From assembly GCF_001854805.1 (NCBI RefSeq), contig NZ_MBLO01000036.1, positions 192,534 to 256,533 on the forward strand: a DNA stretch of 64,000 bases, in the 5' to 3' direction. The translations under genes and the position numbers were made by a program. The DNA is from Pseudofrankia coriaricola. GTDB lineage: Bacteria; Actinomycetota; Actinomycetes; Frankiales; Frankiaceae. Positions 1-8,850 of the stretch are shown here, one piece after another. The notes below the pieces were generated by a model. It ran no database searches. It was not told the origin of the DNA and saw only the letters and a program-made list of their open reading frames with translations. Each line of letters begins with the position of its first letter. Position 1 is the stretch's first letter.

Positions 1-1
1 C

Positions 2-784
2 GGCTCCAGCACAACCTGGGGAAAGTTCGTCCATGACCAGGGCGGCACCCGCGCGGGCGTCTTCGCGATCGACACGAACGCCACGAACGGGGACTTCACC
101 CAGCAGATCGTGGCGAGCCTGAAGGCGAACGACGTCAAGGTCGTCAAGATGTTCTACACCGGTGAGATCACCAGCTGGCAGACCGTCGCCCAGCAGATCA
201 AGGCGAACAACATCGACGCCCTCGCGGGCGTTCTGCTCCCGGACGCGGCCGCCAAGCTGCTCCCCGAGCTCGCCAAGATCGGCATCACCCTCGGCGGCAG
301 CCTCAAGGTTGCCCAGATGCCGCTGGGCTACAGCAACAGCAACCTGACAACATACGGCGCGGCGCTCGCCGGTGCTTCCATCTTCACCGCCATCCAGCCC
401 TTCGAGCTCAACACCGCCGGCCAGCAGAAGTTCAAGCAGGCGATGAGCGACTACGCCCCCGAGATCCAACCGCCGACCCAGGACATGGCCGTCGACGGCT
501 GGATCTCCGCCGACCTGTTCATCCACGGCCTGCAGGCCGCGGGAAAATGCCCCACCAGGGAGTCCTTCATCAGCGGCCTGCGCGCCGTGAAGGACTACGA
601 CGGCGCGGGAATGACCCCCGACGCCAGCAACGATCTGTCCACGAACTTCCGCCAGACCTCGACCTGCTACTACGCCATCAAGGTCAGCTCGGACGGCTCC
701 AAGTTCGAGCCGACCAGTACCACGGCCATGTGTGGAAGCGTCATCAGCCCGGAGCAGATGGCCGCCCTGAACCAGCAGCACTGA
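2..784 (+). CDS. ABC transporter substrate-binding protein, 5' end missing (array copy 1)
   Basis: The reading frame is open from base 2, before any start codon, so the window edge removes the N-terminal part (signal peptide and first lobe). The remaining 260 residues match, almost residue for residue, the C-terminal part of the three complete paralogues downstream (shared segments include GGTRAGVFAI, LPDAAAKLLPELAKIGITL, QPFELNTAGQQKF, SDYAPEIQPPTQD and GKCPTRESFISGL). The family is the type I periplasmic binding fold used by branched-chain amino acid/amide (Liv-type) importers; it would be a lipoprotein that captures solute outside the membrane. The ligand is unknown. First member of a four-gene tandem array; a hairpin terminator follows. 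Confidence 0.88.
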   Translation, partial: GSSTTWGKFVHDQGGTRAGVFAIDTNATNGDFTQQIVASLKANDVKVVKMFYTGEITSWQTVAQQIKANNIDALAGVLLPDAAAKLLPELAKIGITLGGSLKVAQMPLGYSNSNLTTYGAALAGASIFTAIQPFELNTAGQQKFKQAMSDYAPEIQPPTQDMAVDGWISADLFIHGLQAAGKCPTRESFISGLRAVKDYDGAGMTPDASNDLSTNFRQTSTCYYAIKVSSDGSKFEPTSTTAMCGSVISPEQMAALNQQH

Positions 785-845
785 CGGCCGCAGAGGCAAC
801 CCGGCTGGCCCTTTGGTGGGGGCTGGCCGGTAAAATTCCGTGTAC

Positions 846-885
846 GGTCTTCGGGACGCCAGCACCTTCCGGCCTCCCGAAGACC
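846..885 (+). terminator. Hairpin terminator after binding-protein copy 1
   Basis: Arms GGTCTTCGGGA (846-856) and TCCCGAAGACC (875-885) are perfect 11-bp complements around an 18-nt loop, 62 bp after the stop codon. There is no T-tract, as is usual in GC-rich actinobacteria. The other two array spacers hold hairpins at the equivalent place. Confidence 0.6.
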
Positions 886-1073
886 TGTCGAGTACCCGCT
901 CACTACTCTTGACGTATACAAGAGGAGAAACCGCCCCGGTCCTGACGCGACGTCGCGTCAGGATCATCGTTTTCGGCGCAGGCAGAGATTGCGTCGATGG
1001 GCGACTCTCCCTGGACGGCGGACACCTGACCACCCGGGCAGGCACCGTCGCGATACGCCGAAGGAGCCGCGGC

Positions 1074-2363
1074 ATGTTATCGCCGGCGAAAAGCCGACTA
1101 ATAAGAGCAGCCACGCTTGCGGTCAGCGCCAGCGGCCTGGCCGCCTCCCTGACCGCCTGCGGCCAGGGAGGCGCGAGCGGAGCGGGCGGGGCGTGCTCGG
1201 CCACGGTGCCCGGCATCACGCCCACCGAGGTCAAGGCCGGGATGGTCTGGAGCGACACCGGGCCGGGGGCGGAAACCATGCGTTCCTTCCGGGCCGGCGT
1301 GGACGCGCGCCTCCACGTCGCCAACGAGGAGGACGGCGGCGTCTACGGCCGCAAGGTCACCTACGCCTGGCGCGACGACCAGGCCGACCCCGTCCTCAAT
1401 GTGTCCATGGTCCAGGAGCTCCTTGACCAGGAGAAGATCTTCGGGCTCATCTACGCTCCCGGCGGCGGCAGCGACTCAGCCAAGCTCCTGCAGGAACGCA
1501 ACATCCCCGTCACCGGCCTCGCCAGCGACCCGGTCTGGCTGGGGATGAACAACATGTTCTCGTGGTTCTACCTCGGGAATGGTTCCAGCACGTCCCTCGG
1601 TAAATACGTCCGCGAGCAGGGCGGCACCCGCGCGGGCGTCTTCGCGATCAGCGCGAGCGCCACCAACGGGGACTACACGCAACAGGTGGTGGCCAGCCTG
1701 AAGGCCAACAACGTCCAGGTCATCAAGACGTTCCCCACCAGCCAGATCACGAGCTACCAGGCAGTGGCCCAGCAGATCAAGGCGGAAGACATCGACACCC
1801 TCACCGGTGTCCTCCTCCCGGACGCCGCCGCCAAGCTGCTCCCCGAGCTCGCCAAGATCGGCATCACCCTCGGCGGCAGCCTCAAGGTCGCACTGATGCC
1901 CCTGGGCTACAACAACAGCAGCCTGGCGACATACGGCGCGGCGCTCGCCGGTGCGTCGATCTTCACCTCGGTCCAGCCCTTCGAGCTCAACACCGCCGGC
2001 CAGCAGAAGTTCAAGCAGGCGATGAGCGACTACGCCCCCGAGATCCAGCCACCGACCCAGGACCAGGCGGTGAATGGCTGGATCTCCGCCGACCTGTTCA
2101 TCCACGGCCTGCAGGCCGCGGGGAAATGCCCGACCAGGGAGTCCTTCATCAGCGGCCTGCGCGCCGTCAAGGACTACGATGGCGCCGGCCTGACCCCCAA
2201 CACCAGCAATGATCTGTCAACGAACTACCGCGAGATCTCGACCTGCTACTTCGCCATAAAGATCAGCAAAGACGGCTCCAGGTTCGAACCCAGCAGCTCC
2301 ACGGCCACCTGCGGAGACGTCATCACCCCGGAGCAGATGGCCGCGCTGAACCAGCAGCCCTAG
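1074..2363 (+). CDS. ABC transporter substrate-binding lipoprotein (array copy 2)
   Basis: 429 aa. The start at 1074 is chosen over longer in-frame options because AAGGAG lies 7 nt upstream (1061-1066) and because the protein then begins with a basic lipoprotein signal ending in lipobox LTAC (Cys at about residue 29). After a Gly/Ala linker and GACSATVPGITP comes the Liv-type two-lobe binding fold. The ligand is not deducible. Downstream are repeat copy 1 and a strong terminator, so each array gene looks like its own transcription unit. The copy is near-identical to copy 1 over its C-terminal half, which implies recent tandem duplication. Confidence 0.92.
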   Translation: MLSPAKSRLIRAATLAVSASGLAASLTACGQGGASGAGGACSATVPGITPTEVKAGMVWSDTGPGAETMRSFRAGVDARLHVANEEDGGVYGRKVTYAWRDDQADPVLNVSMVQELLDQEKIFGLIYAPGGGSDSAKLLQERNIPVTGLASDPVWLGMNNMFSWFYLGNGSSTSLGKYVREQGGTRAGVFAISASATNGDYTQQVVASLKANNVQVIKTFPTSQITSYQAVAQQIKAEDIDTLTGVLLPDAAAKLLPELAKIGITLGGSLKVALMPLGYNNSSLATYGAALAGASIFTSVQPFELNTAGQQKFKQAMSDYAPEIQPPTQDQAVNGWISADLFIHGLQAAGKCPTRESFISGLRAVKDYDGAGLTPNTSNDLSTNYREISTCYFAIKISKDGSRFEPSSSTATCGDVITPEQMAALNQQP

Positions 2364-2412
2364 AGGGCCAAAGGGTGTGCGAAAATGATCTTCCTTCGCA
2401 CACCCGGCGGCC
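2364..2412 (+). repeat. Dispersed palindromic repeat, copy 1
   Basis: Directly after the copy 2 stop codon. Arms GGGTGTGCGAA (2373-2383) and TTCGCACACCC (2395-2405) pair perfectly around loop AATGATCTTCC; flanks are GGCCAAA on the left and GGCGGCC on the right. Three more copies, in the opposite orientation on the plus strand, occur at 8773, 42698 and 45476 with the same loop and changed but still pairing arms. Confidence 0.8.
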
Positions 2413-2493
2413 GTTGTCCCCAGGATCACTGACGGGTCACGGAACGGCCCGGCCGGCCTCCTGGTGCAGGCGGCCCCGCGAATCCCGCGCACC

Positions 2494-2531
2494 GGCTCCG
2501 GGACGCCGGCAGACGCCGGCGTCCCGGAGCC
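2494..2531 (+). terminator. Strong hairpin between binding-protein copies 2 and 3
   Basis: A perfect 17-bp stem (2494-2510 with 2515-2531) closes on loop AGAC. No T-tract. It would isolate copy 3 from upstream transcription. Confidence 0.65.
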
Positions 2532-2736
2532 CCGCGGGGGTAAGTGCTTACTACTATCGACGTCACTAGGAGGAGCCAGCCGCACCTGGGCCGGCACGCC
2601 CGCCGCGTCGGATTCTCATCTCCGGCGCGATACCGGGCCGGCGTCGGCGGGAGGCTTCTCTTGCACAGCGGGCGGTCGCCCATCCGGGCGGCCACCGCCG
2701 CGACAATGCCGAAGGAAATGCCGAAGGAGCCGCAGT

Positions 2737-4026
2737 ATGCCGCTGCCCACCAGCAAGCGATTATCGAAAGCGGTCGCCCTCGCGGTCAGCGCCGGCGGCC
2801 TCGCCGCCTCCCTGACTGCCTGCGGCAACGGAGGCGCGAGCGGAGCTGGCGGGGCGTGCTCGGCCACGGTGCCCGGCATCACACCCACCGGCGTCAAGGC
2901 CGGGATGGTCTGGACTGACTCCGGGCCGGGGGCTGCCACCATGCGTTCCTTCCGGGCCGGCGTGGATGCCCGTCTCCACGTCGCCAACGAGAAGGACGGC
3001 GGCGTCTACGGCCGCAAGATCACCTACGCCTGGCGCGACGACCAGGGCGACCCGGCACTCAACGTGCCCATGGTCCAGGAGCTGCTCGACCAGGAGAAGA
3101 TCTTCGGGCTCATCTACGCCCCCGGCGGGGGGCGGGACTCGGCCAAGTTCCTGCAGGAGCGCAACATCCCGGTCACCGGCATCGCGAGCGACCCGGTCTG
3201 GCTGGGGATGAACAACATGTTCTCGTGGTTCTACCTCGGAGATGGCTCCAGCACCACCTGGGGCAAGTACATCCATGACCAGGGCGGCACCCGCGCGGCC
3301 CTCTTCTCGACGGCCCAGACCGCCGGGAACGGAGACTTCGCCTCGCAGATCACGGCGAGCCTGAAGGCAAACAACGTCAAGGTCGTCAAGACGTTCCTCA
3401 CCGGCCAGATCACGAGCTACCGGACCCTCGCCGAGCAGATCAAGGCGAACAACATCGACGCCCTTTCCGGCGTCCTGCTCCCGGACGCGGCCGCCAAGCT
3501 GCTCCCCGAGCTGGCCAAGCTCGGCGTCACCCTCGGCGGCAGCCTCAAGGTCGCGGTGATGCCGCTGGGCTACGACAACAGCAATCTCACCCAGTTCGGC
3601 CGCTCGATCGCCGGCGTGACCATCTTCACCGCCACCCAGCCGTTCGAGCTGAACACCCCCGGCCAGCAGGCGTTCGTGCGGGCGATGAGCGACTACGCCC
3701 CTGAGATCCAACCGCCGACGCAGGACCTTGCCGTGGACGGGTGGATCTCGGCGGACCTGTTCATCCGCGGCCTCGAAGCCGCCGGGAAATGCCCCACCCG
3801 GGAGTCCTTCATCACCGGCCTGCGTGCCGTCAAGGACTACGACGGCGCCGGCCTGACCCCCGACACCAGCATCGACCTGTCCACCAACCTCCACGAGACC
3901 TCGACCTGCTACTACGCCATCAAGATCAACAAAGATGGCACCGCATTCGAACCGACCAGCTCCACGGCCACCTGCGGAGACGTCATCACCCCAGCGCAGA
4001 TGACCGCCCTGAACCAGCAGCCCTGA
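2737..4026 (+). CDS. ABC transporter substrate-binding lipoprotein (array copy 3)
   Basis: 429 aa. ATG at 2737 has AAGGAG at 2724-2729 with the same 7-nt spacing as copy 2, and opens a lipoprotein signal (MPLPTSKRLSKA, then a hydrophobic stretch, lipobox LTAC). The body is a Liv-type (Peripla_BP_6-like) binding protein. Compared with copy 2 the protein diverges most in its middle and ligand-lobe segments (for example VMPLGYDNSNLTQFGRSIAG), while the hinge and C-terminal GKCPTRESFITGL block are kept, so the copies may differ in ligand range. An alternative upstream start in the same frame has no lipobox context and is less likely. Confidence 0.92.
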   Translation: MPLPTSKRLSKAVALAVSAGGLAASLTACGNGGASGAGGACSATVPGITPTGVKAGMVWTDSGPGAATMRSFRAGVDARLHVANEKDGGVYGRKITYAWRDDQGDPALNVPMVQELLDQEKIFGLIYAPGGGRDSAKFLQERNIPVTGIASDPVWLGMNNMFSWFYLGDGSSTTWGKYIHDQGGTRAALFSTAQTAGNGDFASQITASLKANNVKVVKTFLTGQITSYRTLAEQIKANNIDALSGVLLPDAAAKLLPELAKLGVTLGGSLKVAVMPLGYDNSNLTQFGRSIAGVTIFTATQPFELNTPGQQAFVRAMSDYAPEIQPPTQDLAVDGWISADLFIRGLEAAGKCPTRESFITGLRAVKDYDGAGLTPDTSIDLSTNLHETSTCYYAIKINKDGTAFEPTSSTATCGDVITPAQMTALNQQP

Positions 4027-4091
4027 CGGTTCGGGAACAGCCCGGCCGTCTCCTTGGTGGGGGCGGCCGGGCGAGAATCACGCGCACCGGG

Positions 4092-4120
4092 CCGGGGCGC
4101 CGGCAAAACCGGCGCCCCGG
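4092..4120 (+). terminator. Hairpin between binding-protein copies 3 and 4
   Basis: A 12-bp perfect stem CCGGGGCGCCGG / CCGGCGCCCCGG (4092-4103 and 4109-4120) with loop CAAAA, 66 bp after the stop codon of copy 3. Confidence 0.6.
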
Positions 4121-4317
4121 GCACCTCGCTGGGTGAGCGCTCATTACTATCGGCGTCCATGACAAGAGCCAGCCGCACCCGGGTCGCCGCGTCGGCGCAC
4201 CAGACCCACTTTCTCCGGCGCAGGACCGAGGCCGCGTCCATGCGCGGCTCCTGCGCGCGCCATGGACGCTTACCCGCCCGGGCGGGTACAGCCGCGATAT
4301 ACCGGCGGCGACGCGGC

Positions 4318-5595
4318 GTGTTATTACCGCCCAGCAACCGATTAATGCGGGCCGCGGCGGTCGCGTTCAGCGCGGGTGGACTGGCCGCCTCCCTGGCCGC
4401 TTGTGGCGGAGGCGGCGCGAACGGGGCGGGCGGGGCGTGCTCGGCGACGGTGCCCGGCATCACGCCCACCGAGGTCAAGGCCGGCATGGTCTGGAACGAC
4501 ACCGGGCCGGGGGCCGACGCCCTGCGGGCCTTCCGGGCCGGTGTGGACGCCCGCCTCCACGTCGCCAACGGCGAGAACGGCGGCGTCTACGGCCGCAAGG
4601 TCACCTACGCCTGGCGCGACGACGGGGGCGACCCCGCGCGCGACGAGCCCATGGTCAAGGAACTCCTCGACCAGGAGAAAGTCTTCGGGCTCGTCTACGC
4701 GCCCGGCGGCAGTCAGGAACCGGCCGAGCTGTTACGGGAACGCGGCATCCCGGTCACCGGCCTGGCCAGCGCCCCGGTCTGGCTGGGGATGAGCAACATG
4801 TTCTCCTGGTTCTACCTCGGAGACGGCTCCAGCACCACCTGGGGAAAATACGTCCGCGGCCAGGGCGGAACCCGCGCGGCCCTCTTCGCGCTCGGCTCGA
4901 GCGCCTCGAGCGGAGGCTTCACCCAGCAGGTCGCCGCGAGCCTGAAGACAGCCGACATCAAGGTCGTCAAGACGTTCAACGTCACCGAGATCACGAGCTA
5001 CCAGACGGTCGCCGAACAGATCAAGGCGAACAACATCGACACTCTCGCGGGCGTCCTGCTCCCGGACGCGACCGCCAAACTGCTCCCCGAGCTCACCAAG
5101 CTCGGCGTCAACCTCAGGGTCGTCCTGATGCCGACCGGCTACGACGGCAGCACCCTCACCCAGTTCGGCCCCACGCTCGCCGGCACGTCCATCTTCACCT
5201 CGATCCAGCCCTTCGAGCTCAATACCGCCGGCCAGCAGAAATTCAAGCAGGCGATGAGCGACTACGCCCCCGAGATCCAGCCGCCGGCCCAGGACCCCGC
5301 GGTGAACGGCTGGGTCTCGGCCGACCTGTTCGTCCGCGGCCTCGAAGCCGCCGGGAAATGCCCCACCCGGGAGTCCTTCATCACCGGCCTGCGTGCCGTC
5401 AAGGACTACGACGGCGCCGGGATAACCCCCGAGACCAGCATCGACCTGTCCACCAACTTCCGCGAGACCTCGACCTGTTACTACGCCATCAAGATCAGCA
5501 AAGACGGCTCCAGGTTCGAGCCGACCAGCTCCACGGCCATCTGCGGAGAAGTCATCACCCCGCAGCAGGTGGTGGCCCTGAACCAGCAGTCCTGA
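4318..5595 (+). CDS. ABC transporter substrate-binding lipoprotein (array copy 4)
   Basis: 425 aa from a GTG at 4318, which gives the same signal-peptide layout as copies 2 and 3 (MLLPPSNRLMRAA, hydrophobic core, lipobox LAAC). Unlike them it lacks an AAGGAG ribosome site, so translation may be weaker; an ATG at 4240 is in frame but would add a long Arg-rich tail. It is the most diverged copy: the GGSLKV segment is shortened (NLRVVLMPTGYDGSTL) and NVTEITSYQ replaces the usual Thr/Ser-rich loop. The Liv-type binding function is inferred from the fold family. It converges on the TetR gene. Confidence 0.88.
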   Translation: MLLPPSNRLMRAAAVAFSAGGLAASLAACGGGGANGAGGACSATVPGITPTEVKAGMVWNDTGPGADALRAFRAGVDARLHVANGENGGVYGRKVTYAWRDDGGDPARDEPMVKELLDQEKVFGLVYAPGGSQEPAELLRERGIPVTGLASAPVWLGMSNMFSWFYLGDGSSTTWGKYVRGQGGTRAALFALGSSASSGGFTQQVAASLKTADIKVVKTFNVTEITSYQTVAEQIKANNIDTLAGVLLPDATAKLLPELTKLGVNLRVVLMPTGYDGSTLTQFGPTLAGTSIFTSIQPFELNTAGQQKFKQAMSDYAPEIQPPAQDPAVNGWVSADLFVRGLEAAGKCPTRESFITGLRAVKDYDGAGITPETSIDLSTNFRETSTCYYAIKISKDGSRFEPTSSTAICGEVITPQQVVALNQQS

Positions 5596-5616
5596 GCCGG
5601 CAGTCCGGCGGCCCGG

Positions 5617-5652
5617 GGTTCGCCCGTCACCCCTCGGCGTGGCGGGCGAACC
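5617..5652. terminator. Bidirectional terminator between binding-protein copy 4 and TetR gene
   Basis: Arms GGTTCGCCCG (5617-5626) and CGGGCGAACC (5643-5652) form a 10-bp stem. The stop codon of the minus-strand regulator (5627-5629) lies in the loop, so the hairpin can serve both converging genes. Confidence 0.5.
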
Positions 5653-6316
5653 CTCCCGAGCAGAAGTCCCACACCTCGTCCGTCGTGAGCGGGTGGGCGC
5701 CCTCGCTCTCCCCCGCGACCGCGGTCGACTGGGCGAGGAACATCACCGACTGCATGACCATCGCGGCCGCCCGGCGCGGGCGCAGGCTCGTCCGCAGCTG
5801 GCCGACCGCGTCGACGCGGGTCATCAGCTCCGCGAACACGCTGAGCATCGGCTCGTGCGCGGACCTGACCTCGGCCGGGTAGGTCATCAGCAGCTGCGTG
5901 GCGAAGTCCGTGAACAGCGGGTGGCGGGTGGACGGATCCGGCAGCGAGCTCTCGAACAGCATCCGGATGCCGACCTCGAGCCCGGCCAGCGGGTCGACCT
6001 CGGCCGCCGCCGCGGCGCGGATCTCGTCCGCGGAGCGGCGCAGGGCGTTCTCGAACAGCGCCAGCAGCAGCTCGTGCTTGCCGCCGAAGTGCTGGTAGAA
6101 GCTGCGCAGCGACTGGTGCGACCGGTCGACGACCTCCTGTACGGTGAAGTCGGTCGACCCCTTCTCCAGGATGATCTCTTGGGCGGCCTCGAGGAACTGC
6201 TGCACCTTGCGCTCGGCGCGCAGGCGCGCGGCCTTGGTAGAGCGCTCGACGGCACGCTGCTTCCAAGCTGGCTCGTCACTCAGCGTGCTCAAAGCAAGCT
6301 CCTGGTCCTGCGCCAT
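5627..6316 (-). CDS. TetR-family transcriptional regulator
   Basis: 229 aa. The N-terminal third is a TetR DNA-binding domain: helices around FLEAAQEIILEKG, then TVQEVVDRS and SLRSFYQHFGGKHELLLALFE (about residues 40-90). The rest is an all-helical ligand domain without an obvious inducer signature. I prefer the ATG at 6316 (MAQDQELA), because family similarity begins at LSDEPAWKQRAV just after it; in-frame starts up to 6382 exist. It is divergent from a paired ACAD operon, and the 17-bp palindrome at 6408 lies between them, which is the usual layout for a TetR autorepressor that also controls its neighbour and senses an acyl-CoA or related ligand. Confidence 0.9.
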   Translation of the reverse strand: MAQDQELALSTLSDEPAWKQRAVERSTKAARLRAERKVQQFLEAAQEIILEKGSTDFTVQEVVDRSHQSLRSFYQHFGGKHELLLALFENALRRSADEIRAAAAAEVDPLAGLEVGIRMLFESSLPDPSTRHPLFTDFATQLLMTYPAEVRSAHEPMLSVFAELMTRVDAVGQLRTSLRPRRAAAMVMQSVMFLAQSTAVAGESEGAHPLTTDEVWDFCSGGFARHAEG

Positions 6317-6407
6317 GAGTAGAACGTACTCCTCACCCTGCGTCCAGCCACGTGCGCTCTTTGCTCCCATCCCCCGCGCCACCCGCGAGACCGCTGCTTC
6401 CGTCTTC

Positions 6408-6424
6408 GGAGAATGTTATTCTCC
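6408..6424. promoter_or_regulatory. Palindromic operator, GAGAAT-type, site A1
   Basis: GGAGAAT-GTT-ATTCTCC is a perfect 7-bp inverted repeat with a 3-nt centre, in the divergent promoter region of the TetR gene and the ACAD pair. The same core recurs upstream of other catabolic genes at 20999 and 45707. TetR binding is inference. Confidence 0.7.
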
Positions 6425-6494
6425 ATCGGGTCCGGGCGGAATACCGTCAGGAGGCCCTCCGTGGCTGAGAACCCACCAACCGTCGGGAGCCGGC

Positions 6495-7553
6495 ATGCTC
6501 TTTGAGCTGGACTCCGACCAGCAGCTGTGGCGCACGACCGTCCGCGATGTCCTCGCGAAGGAGTGCCCGCCCGCGCTGGTCCGTTCCGTCGCCGACCAGG
6601 GCGCGGATCCGGGGCCGCTGTGGCGGACCTACACCGGCCTCGGCTGGACCGAGCTGACCGAGACGACAGAGGCGGTCGAGCTCGCGATCCTGCTCGAGGA
6701 GCTCGGCCGGGCCACCGACCCTACGCCCTACCTGGCGACCATGACCTGGTTCACCCCGCTCGCCCCGGGCGTCGTCTCCGGTGACCAGACCGGCACCGCC
6801 GTCCTCGAGGGCGTCACCGCCCACCGTGACCCGCACGGCGACGAGGGCTGGATCCTCGACGGCACCGGCCACCACGTCCTCGACGGCGACCGCGCCGACT
6901 GGTTCGCTGTGGTCACCGACGCCGGGGTGTTCACCGTGCCCGCCTCCGAGGCGACGGTCCACCGCGAGAACGCCTTCGACCCGCTGCTGCACGTCGCCGA
7001 CGTCAGCTTCTGGCAGGTCAGGGTCGGCGAGGAGAGCCGGACCGGCGCCGACGTCGACCTCGCCCGCGACATCGCGCTCACCGGCCTCGCGCTGACCATG
7101 GTGGGCGCCTGCCGGCGGGTTCTGGATCTCACGCTCGATCACGTGCGCACCCGCCAGCAGTTCGGCGTCCCGATCGGCTCGTTCCAGGCCGTCAAGCACA
7201 AGGCCGTCGACATGCACGTGGCGATCGAACGCGCGACCGCGCTCGCCTACTTCGCCGCGCTGACGATCGCCGAACAGGACCCGCGGCGCGCGACCGCCGC
7301 CGCGATGGCCAAGGCGGCCGCCGGCGAGTGCACGACGGTCGTGTTCGAGAACGGCTTCCAGCTGTTCGGCGGCATGGGCTTCACCTGGGAGAACGACCTG
7401 CAGTTCGCGCTGAAGCGGGCGCTGTCCGGCGAGTTGCTGCTCGGCGGCGCCGACGTCCACCGGGCCAGGGTCGCCGCCGCGCTGCTCGACGCCGACGCGG
7501 TGACCCCGGCGGCCAGCATCACCTCGGAGGAGCGCCATGCGGCTGCGGTTTGA
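6495..7553 (+). CDS. Acyl-CoA dehydrogenase family protein, short partner subunit
   Basis: 352 aa; ATG at 6495 follows GGGAG. The N-terminal helical part is reduced and the middle beta domain is poorly conserved, while the C-terminal helical domain is clear (TRQQFGVPIGSFQAVKH, FQLFGGMGFTWENDL). Such short, diverged ACADs in actinobacteria usually pair with a canonical ACAD to form a heterotetramer (as in the FadE28/FadE29 type), where one subunit supplies most FAD contacts. The next gene overlaps by 17 bp and is that canonical partner. It would oxidise an acyl-CoA side chain to the enoyl-CoA; the substrate is unknown. Confidence 0.87.
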   Translation: MLFELDSDQQLWRTTVRDVLAKECPPALVRSVADQGADPGPLWRTYTGLGWTELTETTEAVELAILLEELGRATDPTPYLATMTWFTPLAPGVVSGDQTGTAVLEGVTAHRDPHGDEGWILDGTGHHVLDGDRADWFAVVTDAGVFTVPASEATVHRENAFDPLLHVADVSFWQVRVGEESRTGADVDLARDIALTGLALTMVGACRRVLDLTLDHVRTRQQFGVPIGSFQAVKHKAVDMHVAIERATALAYFAALTIAEQDPRRATAAAMAKAAAGECTTVVFENGFQLFGGMGFTWENDLQFALKRALSGELLLGGADVHRARVAAALLDADAVTPAASITSEERHAAAV

Positions 7554-8712
7554 CGACGACGTCGAGGCGTTCCGCGCCGAGTTCGCGGCCTTCCTCGACG
7601 CGAACCTGCCCAGCGTCGAGGAGGCCGCCGAGCGGCCCACCTCCACCGCGCACATGCCGGCGTGGACGAGGCGCTGGCAGCGGCTGCTGTTCGACAACGG
7701 CTGGCTGCTGCCGGGCAACCCGCCCGAGTACGGCGGTCGGAACGCCACGCTGCTGCAGCAGTTCGTCCACCTGGAGGAGCTGGGCAGCCGGCACATTTAC
7801 CACAGCTTCAACCCGCAGGGCCTCGGCATCATCGCCGCCTCCCTGCTCACGTTCGGCACCGAGGAGCAGAGGAAGCGCTGGGCGGTGCCGATCCTCAAGG
7901 CCGAGATCACCGCGGCGCTCGGCATGAGCGAGCCGGGCGCGGGCTCCGACCTCGCCGGGCTGCGCACCCGGGCGGTGCTCGACGGCGACCACTTCGTGGT
8001 CAACGGGCAGAAGATCTGGACCTCCGGCGCGCACGACGCGGACATCCTGCTTACGTTCGTGCGTACCGACCCGGACGCGCCCAAGCACAAGGGCATCAGC
8101 GTCCTGGTGATCCCGACCGACCTCCCGGGCATCACCCGCCGGCCGTTCGGCTCGATCGTGGGCGCGGACGACCTCGACTTCAACGAGGTCTTCTTCGACG
8201 ACGTCCGGGTCCCGGCGGAGAACCTGATCGGCCAGCTGAACAAGGGCTGGCACGTCGCGAACGGCTCATTGGGCCATGAGCGCACGATGCTGTGGCTCAG
8301 CTTCGCCGAGCGGCTCGACGAACTGGTCGACGACTTCCGCCCGACGACGACGCTGGACCGCGACCGATACGCCACCCTCGCGATGGACGCGCAGGCGCTG
8401 CGGCTGCTCGGCTCCGCCGCGCTGGCCCGGGCCGCGCGCGGCGAGGAGGACGTGGCCTCGATCTCGGTGCTCAAGCTGTTCGGCTCGGAGTCGGTCCGCA
8501 CGGCCACCCGGCAGGCGCTGCTCGCCCAGGGTTCCGCGGGGCTGGCCCGCGACGGGCAGACCAGGCCGTTCGAGCACCTGAACCTCGACTGGTTCTACGG
8601 GAGCTGGTTCGAGCGGTACGCGCGCAGCTTCTCCGGCACCATCGCTGGCGGAACGTCCGAGATCCAGCGCACGATTGTCGCCGAGCGGGTCCTCGGCCTG
8701 CCCCGGGGCTGA
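7537..8712 (+). CDS. Acyl-CoA dehydrogenase, canonical partner subunit
   Basis: 391 aa; ATG preceded by GGAGG and overlapping the previous gene by 17 bp, indicating translational coupling. Standard ACAD layout: N-terminal helices, MSEPGAGSDLAGL (FAD/substrate loop), QKIWTSGAH, beta-domain INFFDDVRVP-like FFDDVRVPAENLIG, and C-terminal AGGTSEIQRTIVAERVLGLP. The position that holds catalytic Glu in medium-chain enzymes (YEGT) reads AGGT here, so the base must lie elsewhere, as in several long-chain and steroid-side-chain types. Likely forms a complex with the preceding short subunit. Confidence 0.92.
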   Translation: MRLRFDDDVEAFRAEFAAFLDANLPSVEEAAERPTSTAHMPAWTRRWQRLLFDNGWLLPGNPPEYGGRNATLLQQFVHLEELGSRHIYHSFNPQGLGIIAASLLTFGTEEQRKRWAVPILKAEITAALGMSEPGAGSDLAGLRTRAVLDGDHFVVNGQKIWTSGAHDADILLTFVRTDPDAPKHKGISVLVIPTDLPGITRRPFGSIVGADDLDFNEVFFDDVRVPAENLIGQLNKGWHVANGSLGHERTMLWLSFAERLDELVDDFRPTTTLDRDRYATLAMDAQALRLLGSAALARAARGEEDVASISVLKLFGSESVRTATRQALLAQGSAGLARDGQTRPFEHLNLDWFYGSWFERYARSFSGTIAGGTSEIQRTIVAERVLGLPRG

Positions 8713-8741
8713 TCCGTCAGTGGCCCTGAGGACAACGCAGA

Positions 8742-8770
8742 CCTACCAGATCGCTTCGCGATCCGGTAGG
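8742..8770 (+). terminator. Hairpin after the ACAD pair; also a repeat-type hairpin
   Basis: Arms at 8742-8754 and 8758-8770 pair over 13 positions with one mismatch around loop TTC. The centre and right side (CCAGATCG, CGATCCGG, AGGAACCCCG) recur inside a CoA ligase gene at 46896-46930, so this is probably a mobile repeat doing terminator duty. Confidence 0.5.
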
Positions 8771-8772
8771 AA

Positions 8773-8820
8773 CCCCGGCCGGGCGCGCGAAGAAAGATCA
8801 TTTTCGCACACCCGTCGGCC
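8773..8820 (-). repeat. Dispersed palindromic repeat, copy 2
   Basis: Core 8781-8813: arms GGGCGCGCGAA and TTCGCACACCC around loop GAAAGATCATT, the reverse complement of the copy 1 arrangement. Two positions are A/C mismatches on this strand but G/U-type wobbles on the other. Flanks match the other copies less well. Confidence 0.75.
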
Positions 8821-8850
8821 CACCAGCCGAACGGTCATGGGAGTACTGAC

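Noticed and set aside
840-1073. Extension of binding-protein copy 2 upstream of 1074
   Set aside because: It would run through the terminator and destroy the lipoprotein signal; the ribosome site supports 1074.
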